Part shown: in pieces, positions 1 through 8,155 of the stretch
Layout of the letters: every line of letters starts with the position of its first letter
How positions within the stretch are numbered: position 1 is the first letter of the stretch
Assembly (NCBI RefSeq): GCF_029674545.1
Contig: NZ_CP121354.1
Span: 5,403,001-5,467,000 of the forward strand
Reading direction: 5' to 3'
From: Mesorhizobium sp. WSM4904
GTDB taxonomy: Bacteria > Pseudomonadota > Alphaproteobacteria > Rhizobiales > Rhizobiaceae
DNA length: 64,000 nt
Position numbers and translations under genes: made by a program
The notes under the pieces: generated by a model
The model's input: the letters and a program-made list of their open reading frames with translations, nothing else
Told to the model about the DNA's origin: nothing
Databases searched by the model: none

Positions 1-690
1 GAGGCCGACACCAGCGAGGACCCGGTGTTCCTGTTCGCGGTCAGCCTGCAGAACCACGGGCCCTATGAGCCGTACCGCTATTACAATCCGACCCATGCGG
101 TCGACGCGCCGATCAGCAGCTGGGCGCGGGAATCGCTGCTTTCCTACGCAGAAGGCTCGGCCGATGCCGATCGCGGCCTGCAGCGCCTGATCGACTGGGC
201 GAAGAAGCGCGAGCGGCCGACCATCATCGCCTTCTTCGGCGACCATCTGCCGCCGCTCGGCCCCGTCTATGTCGAGACAGGCTTCCTCAAGGACAATGTC
301 GCGCCGCGCAAGGAGCCGACGCCCGAGGCCGCGCTCGACCATCACGACACGCCGCTGATCATTTGGTCGAACCGCTCTGGTCCGGTCGAAAACCTGGGCG
401 CGGTGAGCCCGGCCTTCCTGCCTTACCATATCCTCACCACGGCCGGGATCACCCATCCCTACTACACCGGCTTCCTCGGCGCGCTGCGCGAGCGCTACCG
501 GGTCGTCGACCGCAACCTTCTGCTGTCGCCCTCCGGCGAAGCGACGCCCGACTGGGCGAGGCAGAAGAAGGTCGATCCGGCGATCAACGATTTCCGGCTG
601 ATCCAGTACGACATGATGTTCGGCAAGCGCCATACCGCGCCCGACTTCTTCCCGGAGACCGTGGTCCCGCTCATCGCGCATATGAGCTGA
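1..690 (+). CDS. LTA synthase/sulfatase-family phosphotransferase, C-terminal part (5' end outside window)
   Basis: The frame is open from base 1 (reads E-A-D-T-S-E-D-P) to the TGA at 688-690, so the N-terminal membrane segments and the catalytic Thr region lie outside the window. The visible part has the alkaline-phosphatase/sulfatase-superfamily layout of LTA-synthase-like transferases: a substrate-side block FAVSLQNHGPY, the metal-binding block FFGDHLPPLG (Asp-His), and a later DTPLIIWSN block. In this family the enzyme transfers a phosphoglycerol or related head group to a membrane or periplasmic glycan, for example cyclic glucan or lipid. The exact substrate cannot be read here. The convergent MFS gene ends 55 bases downstream. 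Confidence 0.75.
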   Translation, partial: EADTSEDPVFLFAVSLQNHGPYEPYRYYNPTHAVDAPISSWARESLLSYAEGSADADRGLQRLIDWAKKRERPTIIAFFGDHLPPLGPVYVETGFLKDNVAPRKEPTPEAALDHHDTPLIIWSNRSGPVENLGAVSPAFLPYHILTTAGITHPYYTGFLGALRERYRVVDRNLLLSPSGEATPDWARQKKVDPAINDFRLIQYDMMFGKRHTAPDFFPETVVPLIAHMS

Positions 691-744
691 GTGTGTTGGT
701 TGGAGCCGACGGAACAGTTGTAGCCAATCAGTCGGCCCGCAACA

Positions 745-1995
745 TCAGACCCTGTTGAGCGATGGTGTCGGCTTGACTGGGCGCCGCTTGACCAACAGGA
801 AGAGAACCAATCCGGCGGTGGTTAAGGCGAAGCCTGCCCAGACTGCGGACAACAGGCCAAGGTCGGCTCCGATCGTGAGGCCGCCGGCCCAGGCTCCCAG
901 AGCGTTCGCGACGTTGAGCGAGGCGAGGTTCATCGCACCCATGAGCGTGCCCGATTCCGGCGCGAGACTGGTGAGCCTGATCTGAATTGTCGGGATTGCC
1001 GCCATCATCGTCGCGCCTACACCGAACAGCGCCGGGAAGAGAACCCAGCAGTTGACCCCCCAGAAGCCGAGAGCCGCCAGCACGACGAGGGCACAGCCGT
1101 ATCCGGCCACGATGCCGCTACTAGGATCCGCATCGGCGAGACGCCCGCCATAAAAGTTTCCGACCGTCATGCCGATGCCGAACACGGCCAGCCCGAGCGG
1201 AATGACCCGAGGCGGCAACCCCACCAGATCGGTGACGAAGGGGCCGATGAATGTATAGACGGCGAAAATCGAGGAGATGCCGAGCGCGGCGACCGCCATC
1301 ATCAGCCACACTTGTCCATTCTGCAAACCACCCAGTTCGTGCATGATCGAGGCACCGTCGAGCGCGGAACTCCGCGGCACCAGGAACCACAAGGACAGCA
1401 GGGAAACGACACCCAGGCCGCCGACGCACAGATAGGTCGCCCGCCACCCGACGGTCTGGCCTAGGAACGTGGCTATCGGCGATCCCAGGATCGTGGCAAT
1501 GGTCAATCCCGCCATGACGATGGCGAAGGCCCGGCCAGCATGTCCGGGGCCGACCAAGTAGGACGCCACCACAGCGCCGGCGCCGAAATAGGCACCTTGC
1601 GGCAAGCCGGTGACGAAGCGGGCGACCACGAACATGCCCAGCCCGTCCGCCACAGCCGACAAGACGTTGCCGGCGATGAAGATCCCGATCAACAGCAGCA
1701 GCAGGGTGCGCCGGTTGAGATGCGCGGCGAACAGCGTGAGGATGGGTCCGCCGAAGACGACGCCGAATGCGTAGGCGGTGATCGCGTGCGTTGCCGTTGG
1801 GATATTGACGCCGAAAGACGCCGAGAACAGCTGTATGATCCCCATCGAAGCGAATTCGGTGGTTCCGATGCAGAAGGTGCCAAGCGCCAGCGCGAACAGG
1901 GCCAGTCTGCTTTCCCGGTCCGTGACGACACGGTGGCCGTTCTCGATATCCAGCTCTTGCTTTGCTGTTGCGGCCAAAGTGCCTTCGTTCATCAT
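745..1995 (-). CDS. MFS transporter, DHA1 (AraJ/YdhP-like) efflux type
   Basis: About 416 residues with the hydrophobicity of 12 membrane segments. It opens with a short polar N-terminus (MMNEGTLAATAKQELDI), then the DHA1 hallmark GTTEFASMG in TM1 and a polar loop of the type LNRRTLL after TM2. This pattern is typical of the arabinose/drug efflux (AraJ, YdhP, PbuE) branch, so proton-driven export of a small molecule is likely and the substrate is unknown. The open frame runs far upstream, but that extension is Arg/Pro-rich and overlaps the hydrolase gene, so I start at the first of two adjacent ATGs at 1995. The gene lies downstream of, and in the same direction as, the hydrolase/SMP-30 locus. 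Confidence 0.8.
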   Translation of the reverse strand: MMNEGTLAATAKQELDIENGHRVVTDRESRLALFALALGTFCIGTTEFASMGIIQLFSASFGVNIPTATHAITAYAFGVVFGGPILTLFAAHLNRRTLLLLLIGIFIAGNVLSAVADGLGMFVVARFVTGLPQGAYFGAGAVVASYLVGPGHAGRAFAIVMAGLTIATILGSPIATFLGQTVGWRATYLCVGGLGVVSLLSLWFLVPRSSALDGASIMHELGGLQNGQVWLMMAVAALGISSIFAVYTFIGPFVTDLVGLPPRVIPLGLAVFGIGMTVGNFYGGRLADADPSSGIVAGYGCALVVLAALGFWGVNCWVLFPALFGVGATMMAAIPTIQIRLTSLAPESGTLMGAMNLASLNVANALGAWAGGLTIGADLGLLSAVWAGFALTTAGLVLFLLVKRRPVKPTPSLNRV

Positions 1996-2096
1996 GGCTT
2001 GTCTCGTTTCCGGGCATGTGTCGCGAAAATTGGTGGACCGGCGGCAGATGGGAGGGGCTAACGCCGCCGCCCGTGGGACGAGCCGCCTGCGCGGCC

Positions 2097-2855
2097 TTAC
2101 CGGGTCCCCTCGACGGCCGCGAGGATCGCATCGGCCACCACCTGCGGCTGGGACAGCATCGCCACGTGGCTGGACGCCACATGGATGGTCGTCGCCTTCA
2201 TCCTGTCGGCGAAAATCTGCTGCAGCTGCGGCGGTATGATCTGATCGTTGTCGGCGACGACGTACCAGCTCGGCTTGGACGTGTAGGCGGCCGCGGTCAC
2301 CTTCCCGTCGAAGGCCCCCGAGAACAACGGCGCCTGGGTGGCGGCCAGCAGCGCCGCGGCCTTCGGGGCGATATCGGGCGCGAAGTACTTCGCCATCCCA
2401 TCCGCCGACCAGGTGAGCCATCCCTGCGCATCGGCATGGATTTCACCTTGCCATGCCGGTGGCTGCGGCGCAGCCCCGACGATGGCGTTGACCGATTGTC
2501 CAGGCGCCGGCGCGAAAGCGGCGACATAGACGAGCGCCTTCACCTTATCGTTGTTCCCGGCTTCGGTAATGACGGCGCCGCCATAGGAATGGCCGACGAG
2601 GATAACCTTGCCCGGCTGATCGTCGATGACGCGGCGCGTTGCGGCGACGTCGGCCTCAAACGAGGACTCGGGGTTGTGGAGGGCGACGACGTGAAGACGG
2701 TGCTGCTGCAACAGTGGCACCACTTCCACCCAGCTCGATCCGTTGGCCCAGGCACCGTGCACAAGCACGATGGACGGCGCGTCTTGGGCGTGCGCGGCCG
2801 AGATCATGCCGGCAGTGCTGAGTGCGGCGGCAGTGATTGCAGTCTTCATGGACAT
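2097..2855 (-). CDS. Secreted alpha/beta-fold hydrolase (internal start of the fused frame)
   Basis: The hydrolase has its own translation start: AAGGAG sits 6-11 bases before ATG 2855, and a clean signal peptide follows (MSMKTAITAAALSTAGMISAAHA, cut near AQDA). The mature part begins APSIVLVHGAWANGSSW (oxyanion HG), carries the nucleophile elbow GHSYGGAV, an acid region VVADNDQIIPP and a C-terminal SSHVAMLSQP with the likely catalytic His. This is the family of small esterase-like hydrolases (RutD/MhpC superfamily). With its own signal peptide and ribosome site it can be made separately from the SMP-30 part that precedes it in frame. The substrate is unknown. Confidence 0.75.
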   Translation of the reverse strand: MSMKTAITAAALSTAGMISAAHAQDAPSIVLVHGAWANGSSWVEVVPLLQQHRLHVVALHNPESSFEADVAATRRVIDDQPGKVILVGHSYGGAVITEAGNNDKVKALVYVAAFAPAPGQSVNAIVGAAPQPPAWQGEIHADAQGWLTWSADGMAKYFAPDIAPKAAALLAATQAPLFSGAFDGKVTAAAYTSKPSWYVVADNDQIIPPQLQQIFADRMKATTIHVASSHVAMLSQPQVVADAILAAVEGTR

Positions 2856-4055
2856 GGCAGTCTCCTTAATTTGGCCCCGGTTTGGAAGCGACCGGCGGCG
2901 TGGCAGATAAGATGCAAGGAACGCGGACTTCAGATTACGCGCTCGCAACTCGGTCCAGCCGAGCACCGGAGCATGCAGGCTGTGGATGTAGAGCCGGTCC
3001 GCCGTTTCGGTCGCGCCGGTGGTTTCGGGATAAGCGCCGGTCGGATCCTGAAGGTCCTCGGTGACCTGGCCGTTCTCATTGATGGCGAAGACGTGCCCGT
3101 AGCGTTGGCCGGCGGGCAGCAGGAAGCGGGGAAGCCGCAGCAATATCTTACGCATGAAAGGACTGCCGGCGAGGGAATCGGCTGCCGGGTTGCGCGGCCT
3201 GAACAGACCGACCCAGATGCGCCCGTCGCGGCCGCGCATCAGGTTGTCCGGATAGCCGGGGAGATTGTCGAGCACGATGCCGGCCTGTGGCGACCCGCTC
3301 TTGACGTCGAGGTCGCGAGCATGCCCGTCTATGCGCCAGATGCGATAGCGGCCGGTCTCGCTGACGAACAGGGTGTGCCCATCACCGAGGAGCACGACGC
3401 CGTTGGCGAAGGAGAGACCGTGCGCCACGATGCGTATCGTTCGCGAAGCCGGATCATAGGCAAGCACGCGTCCGGTCGCGGACTGCTCCATGATGTCAAG
3501 AATGCTTGCCTCGAGCGTGTTGCCGTAGTGTGCCGGGGAAAAGCGCGTGCTGGAGTCGGTGAAATAGACCATGCCGTCGGCAGCAACAACAACGGAATTA
3601 GCGTAACCGATGGGGTCGTCCGGACTGACGTGGTCGCCAAGAAGGGTCACGCTGCCGTCGCCGGCGATGGCGATCAGCCCCTTCATTGCATCCGCGGCGA
3701 TCATCAGACCGTTGCGGTCGAAGTCGAAGCCGAGAACCCGCCCACCCGTATTGGCAAAGACCTGCTGATTGCCGCCGTCGAGGTCCATCCGCACCAGGTC
3801 GCCGCTTGTCATCGCGGTATAAAGCCTGTTGTCCGGGCCGATCGCGATGTGCTCCGGCCCGAACTCGCTGCCGATGCCGACGGTGTGAAGGTCGGCGAGA
3901 CGTGTATTGAGCGCATACACGCCGGTGTAGCCAGGCGCCGTCGGCGTCGACCACGCAACAGGCTCAGCCGGGATCGGCCAAAGGACAAGGTAACCCAGAA
4001 CGCCGACCACCGCGGCGGAAACGGCCGAGATGATACGGAAGATCGGTGCGCGCAT
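2097..4055 (-). CDS. SMP-30/strictosidine-synthase-like beta-propeller protein, fused in frame to an alpha/beta hydrolase
   Basis: The first ~400 residues begin with one membrane or signal segment (MRAPIFRIISAVSAAVVGVLG). A six-bladed propeller of the SMP-30/gluconolactonase/strictosidine-synthase type follows, with blocks such as GPEHIAIGPDNRLYTA, YANSVVVAADGMVYFTDSS, FANGVVLLGDGHTLFVSETGR and GYPDNLMRGRDGRIWVGL. Family members are exported lactonases or esterase-like enzymes. Unusually, there is no stop codon before the downstream hydrolase: the frame runs ...RGQIKETAMSMKTAI.... A TAA lies one base out of frame just upstream of the hydrolase ATG. I chose ATG 4055 because it has a GGGAG site and precedes the membrane segment; ATG 4103 is also possible. 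It is either a real fusion or a gene that lost its stop. Confidence 0.65.
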   Translation of the reverse strand: MRAPIFRIISAVSAAVVGVLGYLVLWPIPAEPVAWSTPTAPGYTGVYALNTRLADLHTVGIGSEFGPEHIAIGPDNRLYTAMTSGDLVRMDLDGGNQQVFANTGGRVLGFDFDRNGLMIAADAMKGLIAIAGDGSVTLLGDHVSPDDPIGYANSVVVAADGMVYFTDSSTRFSPAHYGNTLEASILDIMEQSATGRVLAYDPASRTIRIVAHGLSFANGVVLLGDGHTLFVSETGRYRIWRIDGHARDLDVKSGSPQAGIVLDNLPGYPDNLMRGRDGRIWVGLFRPRNPAADSLAGSPFMRKILLRLPRFLLPAGQRYGHVFAINENGQVTEDLQDPTGAYPETTGATETADRLYIHSLHAPVLGWTELRARNLKSAFLASYLPRRRSLPNRGQIKETAMSMKTAITAAALSTAGMISAAHAQDAPSIVLVHGAWANGSSWVEVVPLLQQHRLHVVALHNPESSFEADVAATRRVIDDQPGKVILVGHSYGGAVITEAGNNDKVKALVYVAAFAPAPGQSVNAIVGAAPQPPAWQGEIHADAQGWLTWSADGMAKYFAPDIAPKAAALLAATQAPLFSGAFDGKVTAAAYTSKPSWYVVADNDQIIPPQLQQIFADRMKATTIHVASSHVAMLSQPQVVADAILAAVEGTR

Positions 4056-4155
4056 GCGGTGCTCCCGGCTGAGACCGTCGGCGGCGACGTCCCGGCGCCG
4101 CATGAGGGATTCACTACCCGACTGCCACACGCAACGATTTGTGGTTCTTGCGCAG

Positions 4156-5076
4156 TTATTGGCCAAACTTGCTTTTGGCCGGAACCAGGAATGCCGAACC
4201 GGCGCGCTGCAGGTCGCGGTATTCCGTGGGGCAGAGGCCTGTGGTCTTGCGGAAGATCCTGGAGAAATTGGCCTGCGACCCAAATCCTGTATCGAGCGCT
4301 ATCTCGACCATCGACGCACGATTGTCGCGGATCATGCGCTTGGCGGATTCGATGCGGCGCTCGGTCAGATAGCGGTGCGGGGAACTGCCTGTCGCCTGCT
4401 GGAACAGACGGGAGAAATGAAACGGGCTGAGGCAGGCCTCGCCGGCGAGGTCGTCGAGCGACAGATTCTCGCCCAGGCGCGCCTCGATAAAACTCATCAC
4501 GCGCTGCAGGCGGCGCGGCTCGAGGGTCGGCTGGCGGGACGGCTGCTTCCAGCGGTCGGTCGTGTAGCGCCCGATCAGATGCGCCGCGAGCGCCCTTCGC
4601 AAACCGTCGGCAAAGAGCCGGTCAACCGGCTGCTGCGGCCGGCCGACCAGGCCGTGGATCGCCATTCCGATCTGGGACAGCGTCGGATCGGCAAAGCCGC
4701 CGGCGTAGACGACTTCCGCGCATGCCGGGTCGATATCATAGTCGGCCAGGGCACTGTCCTCGATCAGGCTGGAAGGCAGGTAGACGATCAGGCACTCACT
4801 GTCGCCGTCGAATTCGAGCAGGGTTTCGTTCGCGCCGGCAGGCACCAGCCAGCTCGTGCCTGGTAACGCCAGGCCCTCTTGAAGCGGTCCGTCAGCCTGC
4901 CTTCGCACAGCCGATCGACCCGACAGAATGTAGGCGAATTCGACACAGGCCGGCCGATCGCACTGATAGGCGCCAGGTCCGATATGCCGGTGTTCGACAT
5001 GCAGGCCAGTCCATGTCGCCGTGCCGGCGAGGCTGTAGCTGCCCTGTTTCTTGTCGTCCTGGACCGATAGCGTCAT
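4156..5076 (-). CDS. AraC-family transcriptional regulator
   Basis: A 306-residue protein. The N-terminal half (to about 190) is a cupin-like sensor with the sensory sequence VEFAYILSGRSAVRRQADG. The C-terminal ~100 residues hold the two AraC helix-turn-helix motifs: LSLDDLAGEACLSPFHFSRLFQQATGSSPHRYL and MVEIALDTGFGSQANFSRIFRKTTGLCPTEYR, in the right order and spacing. It is encoded upstream of the SMP-30/hydrolase gene in the same direction and divergently from the large P-loop regulator, with 125 bases between the two starts. The arrangement suggests that it controls the hydrolase locus, the MFS gene or both; this is inference from position. The effector is unknown. Confidence 0.85.
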   Translation of the reverse strand: MTLSVQDDKKQGSYSLAGTATWTGLHVEHRHIGPGAYQCDRPACVEFAYILSGRSAVRRQADGPLQEGLALPGTSWLVPAGANETLLEFDGDSECLIVYLPSSLIEDSALADYDIDPACAEVVYAGGFADPTLSQIGMAIHGLVGRPQQPVDRLFADGLRRALAAHLIGRYTTDRWKQPSRQPTLEPRRLQRVMSFIEARLGENLSLDDLAGEACLSPFHFSRLFQQATGSSPHRYLTERRIESAKRMIRDNRASMVEIALDTGFGSQANFSRIFRKTTGLCPTEYRDLQRAGSAFLVPAKSKFGQ

Positions 5077-5201
5077 AGGGCGGGCTCGCTTGCCTGAACA
5101 GACCGTAGCTTCTTCCGCGCCCTCTACCCCGACAAGTTAAGTCCGGTTAAACCTGATCGCGGCCGTGCTATGTTGTGGCCGGTTTTGCCCCTAGGGAACG
5201 T

Positions 5202-8066
5202 ATGACTGCGAGTCTGGCCAGCAGCGACTATCAATCCTATGCATTCGGGCCATTCCGGCTGATATCCGAGCGACGGCTGCTGTTCCGCGACGGCCAGCCG
5301 GTGCGCATCGGCGGCCGGGCTCTCGACATCCTGACCGTGCTGGTCGAGCGGGCCGGTGAAACTGTCGGCAAACGCGAGCTGATCGCGCGGGTCTGGCCCA
5401 ATCTGGTGGTCGAGGAAAGCAACCTCAAGGTCAACATGAACGCACTGCGCCGCGCGCTCGGCGAAGGTACGGGATCGTCGCGATACATTGCAACGGTCGT
5501 CGGGCGCGGCTATCGTTTCGTCAGCCCCATCCACATCCGGCGATTCTCCAACCGGGACATCCCATCCAATGAAGTGTCGCCGGTGCGGCACAATCTGGCC
5601 GCCCGGACCACACGCATCATCGGCCGGGATTCCGTCATCGAAGCGATCCAGGCCGAACTGCGGGAGGCGCGGATCGTATCGATCGTCGGGCCCGGAGGTA
5701 TCGGCAAGACCAGCGTCGCCCGTGCCGTCGCCGAACGGACCCTGGCCGCCGGCCGTTCCGATGTCTGGCTGATCGATCTGTCCTCGCTCAGCGATGCCGA
5801 TCTCGTCCCGAGTGCCATCGCCACGGCCATCGGCTTGACGGCGCATTCGGCGAACATGCTCGAGTCGCTCAGCGAATATCTGCGTGATCAGGATATGCTC
5901 TTGATCCTCGACAGCTGCGAGCATGTCATCGACGCGGTGGCATCTGTTGTCGATCGCATCGTCGCAGGAGCGGCCAATCTCAGGATCCTCGCGACGAGCC
6001 GGGAACCGTTGCGCGTAAGCGGAGAACGCGTCCGCCGTCTGCCCGGGCTCGCGGCGCCGGAGGGATCGCACACCCTCAGTGCGGAAGAGGCCCTCACCTT
6101 CCCTGCCGTTCAGCTCTTCGTCGAGCGCGCCACCGATCGCGACGAGACGTTCGGCTTGAGCGATGCCGACGCCCCGGCCGTTGCTGAAATCTGCCGCCGG
6201 CTCGACGGCCTGGCGCTCGCGATCGAGCTCGCGGCCATCCATGTCGGCACATTGGGCGTCCGTGGACTGCTCAGCGTGTTGGACGACCGTTTTCGCGTCC
6301 TTGAGACCCGCCGCGGCGGACCCGCACGGCATCGCACCCTGTTTGCGACCATCGACTGGAGCTATGCTCGTTTGTCGGAGCCAGAACAGAGGCTGATGCG
6401 CCGGCTGTCGGTCTTCGCCGGCGCGTTCAATCTCGAGTCCGCCTGCGCCGTCGCACTGGATGCCGGGATGGATCGGAGTGGCATGATTGCCGATCTCTCC
6501 GAGCTCGTGTCCAAATCCCTGATCTCGGCCGAGCTTCGCGATGCCGAAATGGAATACCGCCAACTCGACTCCACACGCGCCTACTCGCTCGAAAAACTCG
6601 CGGAATGTGGCGAGCTCGATGGGGCTCGCCGGCGGCACGCGCAGCATTGCCTCGAACTGCTCGCGGTGGCAAAAGACGACATCGACCGGCTGCCGCGCCA
6701 AGAATGGATGGCCAGCTATGCCGGCAAGGTCGACGATGTGCGCGCGGCGTTGCGCTGGACGTTCTCGAAACCGGACAGCAATGCCTTGAGCGTAGGGCTG
6801 ACGGTAGCGGCAATTCCCTTCGGCAAGCAGATGTCGTTGATCCAAGAATGCCGCATGGCCGTCGAACGGGCACTGGGTGAGAGCCTCGCGGAGTACCGAA
6901 GCGTTCGCGACGACCTGCTCTTGAACCTGACGCTAGGCGCCACCCTTCTTCATGCGCTCGGGCCGTTGCAAAGGGTGAAAGAGGCCCTCGGCAAGGCGCT
7001 TCGCATCGCCGAGGATCTGTGCGACGCGGACATGGAGCTCGAATGCCTGCGCGGGCTCTCGGAATACGAGCTTTGGACCGGCGACTCGCGATCCGCCTTG
7101 GCGCTCGCCGAGAGGATCCGCGCCCTGGAAAGCAAAGGGCGACAGGAAGCGGCCGGAGATGCCGATGCCCAGGCCGGCGCCGCGCTATCCTGGCTTGGCG
7201 CGCTCGGCATCGCGCGGCAACGGCTCGAAAGCATCGTCCACAAGCCTGCGATTGTCGATCGCCGCTCGGACGCGGTGCGCTTCGATTTCGACCAAAGGCT
7301 CATCGCCCGCGGCTCGCTCGCGACGGTGATGTGGCTGCAGGGCTATGCCGACCAGGCGCTCGAGACCGCGCGGCGCCAACTCGAGGACGCGGAGGCTTCG
7401 AACTATGCGGTGTCGCTATGTTCCGCGCTGCTGCACGGCTCGGCTATGATCGCTATGTATGTGCGGGATTACGCAGCCGCCAGGAACTTCATGGATCGGG
7501 GCATCGAGCATGCCCGGCGTCATGGACTGACGATCTGGAGAGCGATGGTGATAGGCGGGAGCAGCCGGCTCAACCTGTATCTAGGCCAGAAACTCAACCT
7601 GGCACATCTTCGCGACAACCTTGCCGAAGTGCGCGATGGCGGCTTCCGGATGCGCTATCCCAACTACCTGACAAATTACGGCGAGGCTCTGGCCCGGCAG
7701 GGCGACCTCGACGGCGGCCTCGCCGCCATCGACGAAGCCATGGCCATATCGAGAAGCAACGGTCAGGTCGTCGGTATCCCCGAAATGCTGCGAATCAAGG
7801 GCAATGTCATCCGCTTCCAAGCGCCCGACCGTTGGCAGGAAGCGATCGCGATCTACGAGGAATCGGTCGAGCTGGCCCGTCGCGACCAAGCACTCGGCTG
7901 GGAGCTGCGGTCGGCCATGAGCCTGGTCAAGCTTTGGCGCCTGCATGGCGGGAACGCGGCCGCCGAGGCGGCGCTTGCGTCGTGCTTCGGCCGCTTCACC
8001 GAAGGATACTCGACAGGCGACCTGCGCCAGGCGCAAGTCCTCATGGCATCGCGGCCGGCAGAATAA
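5202..8066 (+). CDS. Winged-helix transcriptional regulator with NB-ARC-like ATPase and TPR-like domain
   Basis: A 954-residue protein. Residues ~12-108 form an OmpR/PhoB-type winged helix (FGPFRLISERRLLF ... GRALDILTVLVERAG ... RVWPNLVVEESNLKVNMNALRRAL ... GRGYRFV). A STAND/NB-ARC ATPase follows, with Walker A GPGGIGKTS at 163-171, Walker B LLILDSCE at 233-240 and the ATSREPLR sensor block. The C-terminal half is helical and rich in Ala/Leu/Arg, as in TPR-type ligand sensors. Proteins of this build are cytoplasmic one-component regulators that oligomerise with ATP. I start at ATG 5202 (site AGGGAA) and not at the GTG 27 bases upstream. It is divergent from the AraC gene; its targets are unknown. 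Confidence 0.85.
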   Translation: MTASLASSDYQSYAFGPFRLISERRLLFRDGQPVRIGGRALDILTVLVERAGETVGKRELIARVWPNLVVEESNLKVNMNALRRALGEGTGSSRYIATVVGRGYRFVSPIHIRRFSNRDIPSNEVSPVRHNLAARTTRIIGRDSVIEAIQAELREARIVSIVGPGGIGKTSVARAVAERTLAAGRSDVWLIDLSSLSDADLVPSAIATAIGLTAHSANMLESLSEYLRDQDMLLILDSCEHVIDAVASVVDRIVAGAANLRILATSREPLRVSGERVRRLPGLAAPEGSHTLSAEEALTFPAVQLFVERATDRDETFGLSDADAPAVAEICRRLDGLALAIELAAIHVGTLGVRGLLSVLDDRFRVLETRRGGPARHRTLFATIDWSYARLSEPEQRLMRRLSVFAGAFNLESACAVALDAGMDRSGMIADLSELVSKSLISAELRDAEMEYRQLDSTRAYSLEKLAECGELDGARRRHAQHCLELLAVAKDDIDRLPRQEWMASYAGKVDDVRAALRWTFSKPDSNALSVGLTVAAIPFGKQMSLIQECRMAVERALGESLAEYRSVRDDLLLNLTLGATLLHALGPLQRVKEALGKALRIAEDLCDADMELECLRGLSEYELWTGDSRSALALAERIRALESKGRQEAAGDADAQAGAALSWLGALGIARQRLESIVHKPAIVDRRSDAVRFDFDQRLIARGSLATVMWLQGYADQALETARRQLEDAEASNYAVSLCSALLHGSAMIAMYVRDYAAARNFMDRGIEHARRHGLTIWRAMVIGGSSRLNLYLGQKLNLAHLRDNLAEVRDGGFRMRYPNYLTNYGEALARQGDLDGGLAAIDEAMAISRSNGQVVGIPEMLRIKGNVIRFQAPDRWQEAIAIYEESVELARRDQALGWELRSAMSLVKLWRLHGGNAAAEAALASCFGRFTEGYSTGDLRQAQVLMASRPAE

Positions 8067-8155
8067 TCTTGCCACGTTGAAACGAACTCATGCAGCGCGC
8101 TTCAAGTTTCTCTTTTGATGCATGTCGCCGTGCACTTTTGGGCGACATGCATCAA
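8067..8155. repeat. Perfect 15-bp inverted repeat between convergent genes
   Basis: Arms TTGATGCATGTCGCC (8115-8129) and its exact complement (8141-8155) flank an 11-base loop. The element sits between the convergent regulator and MFS genes and contains the MFS stop codon (8152-8154). It has no clear T-run, so it is more likely a dispersed RIME-like repeat than a simple terminator. A related but degenerate sequence with the same GCGACATGCAT core lies at about 60263-60313. Confidence 0.75.
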
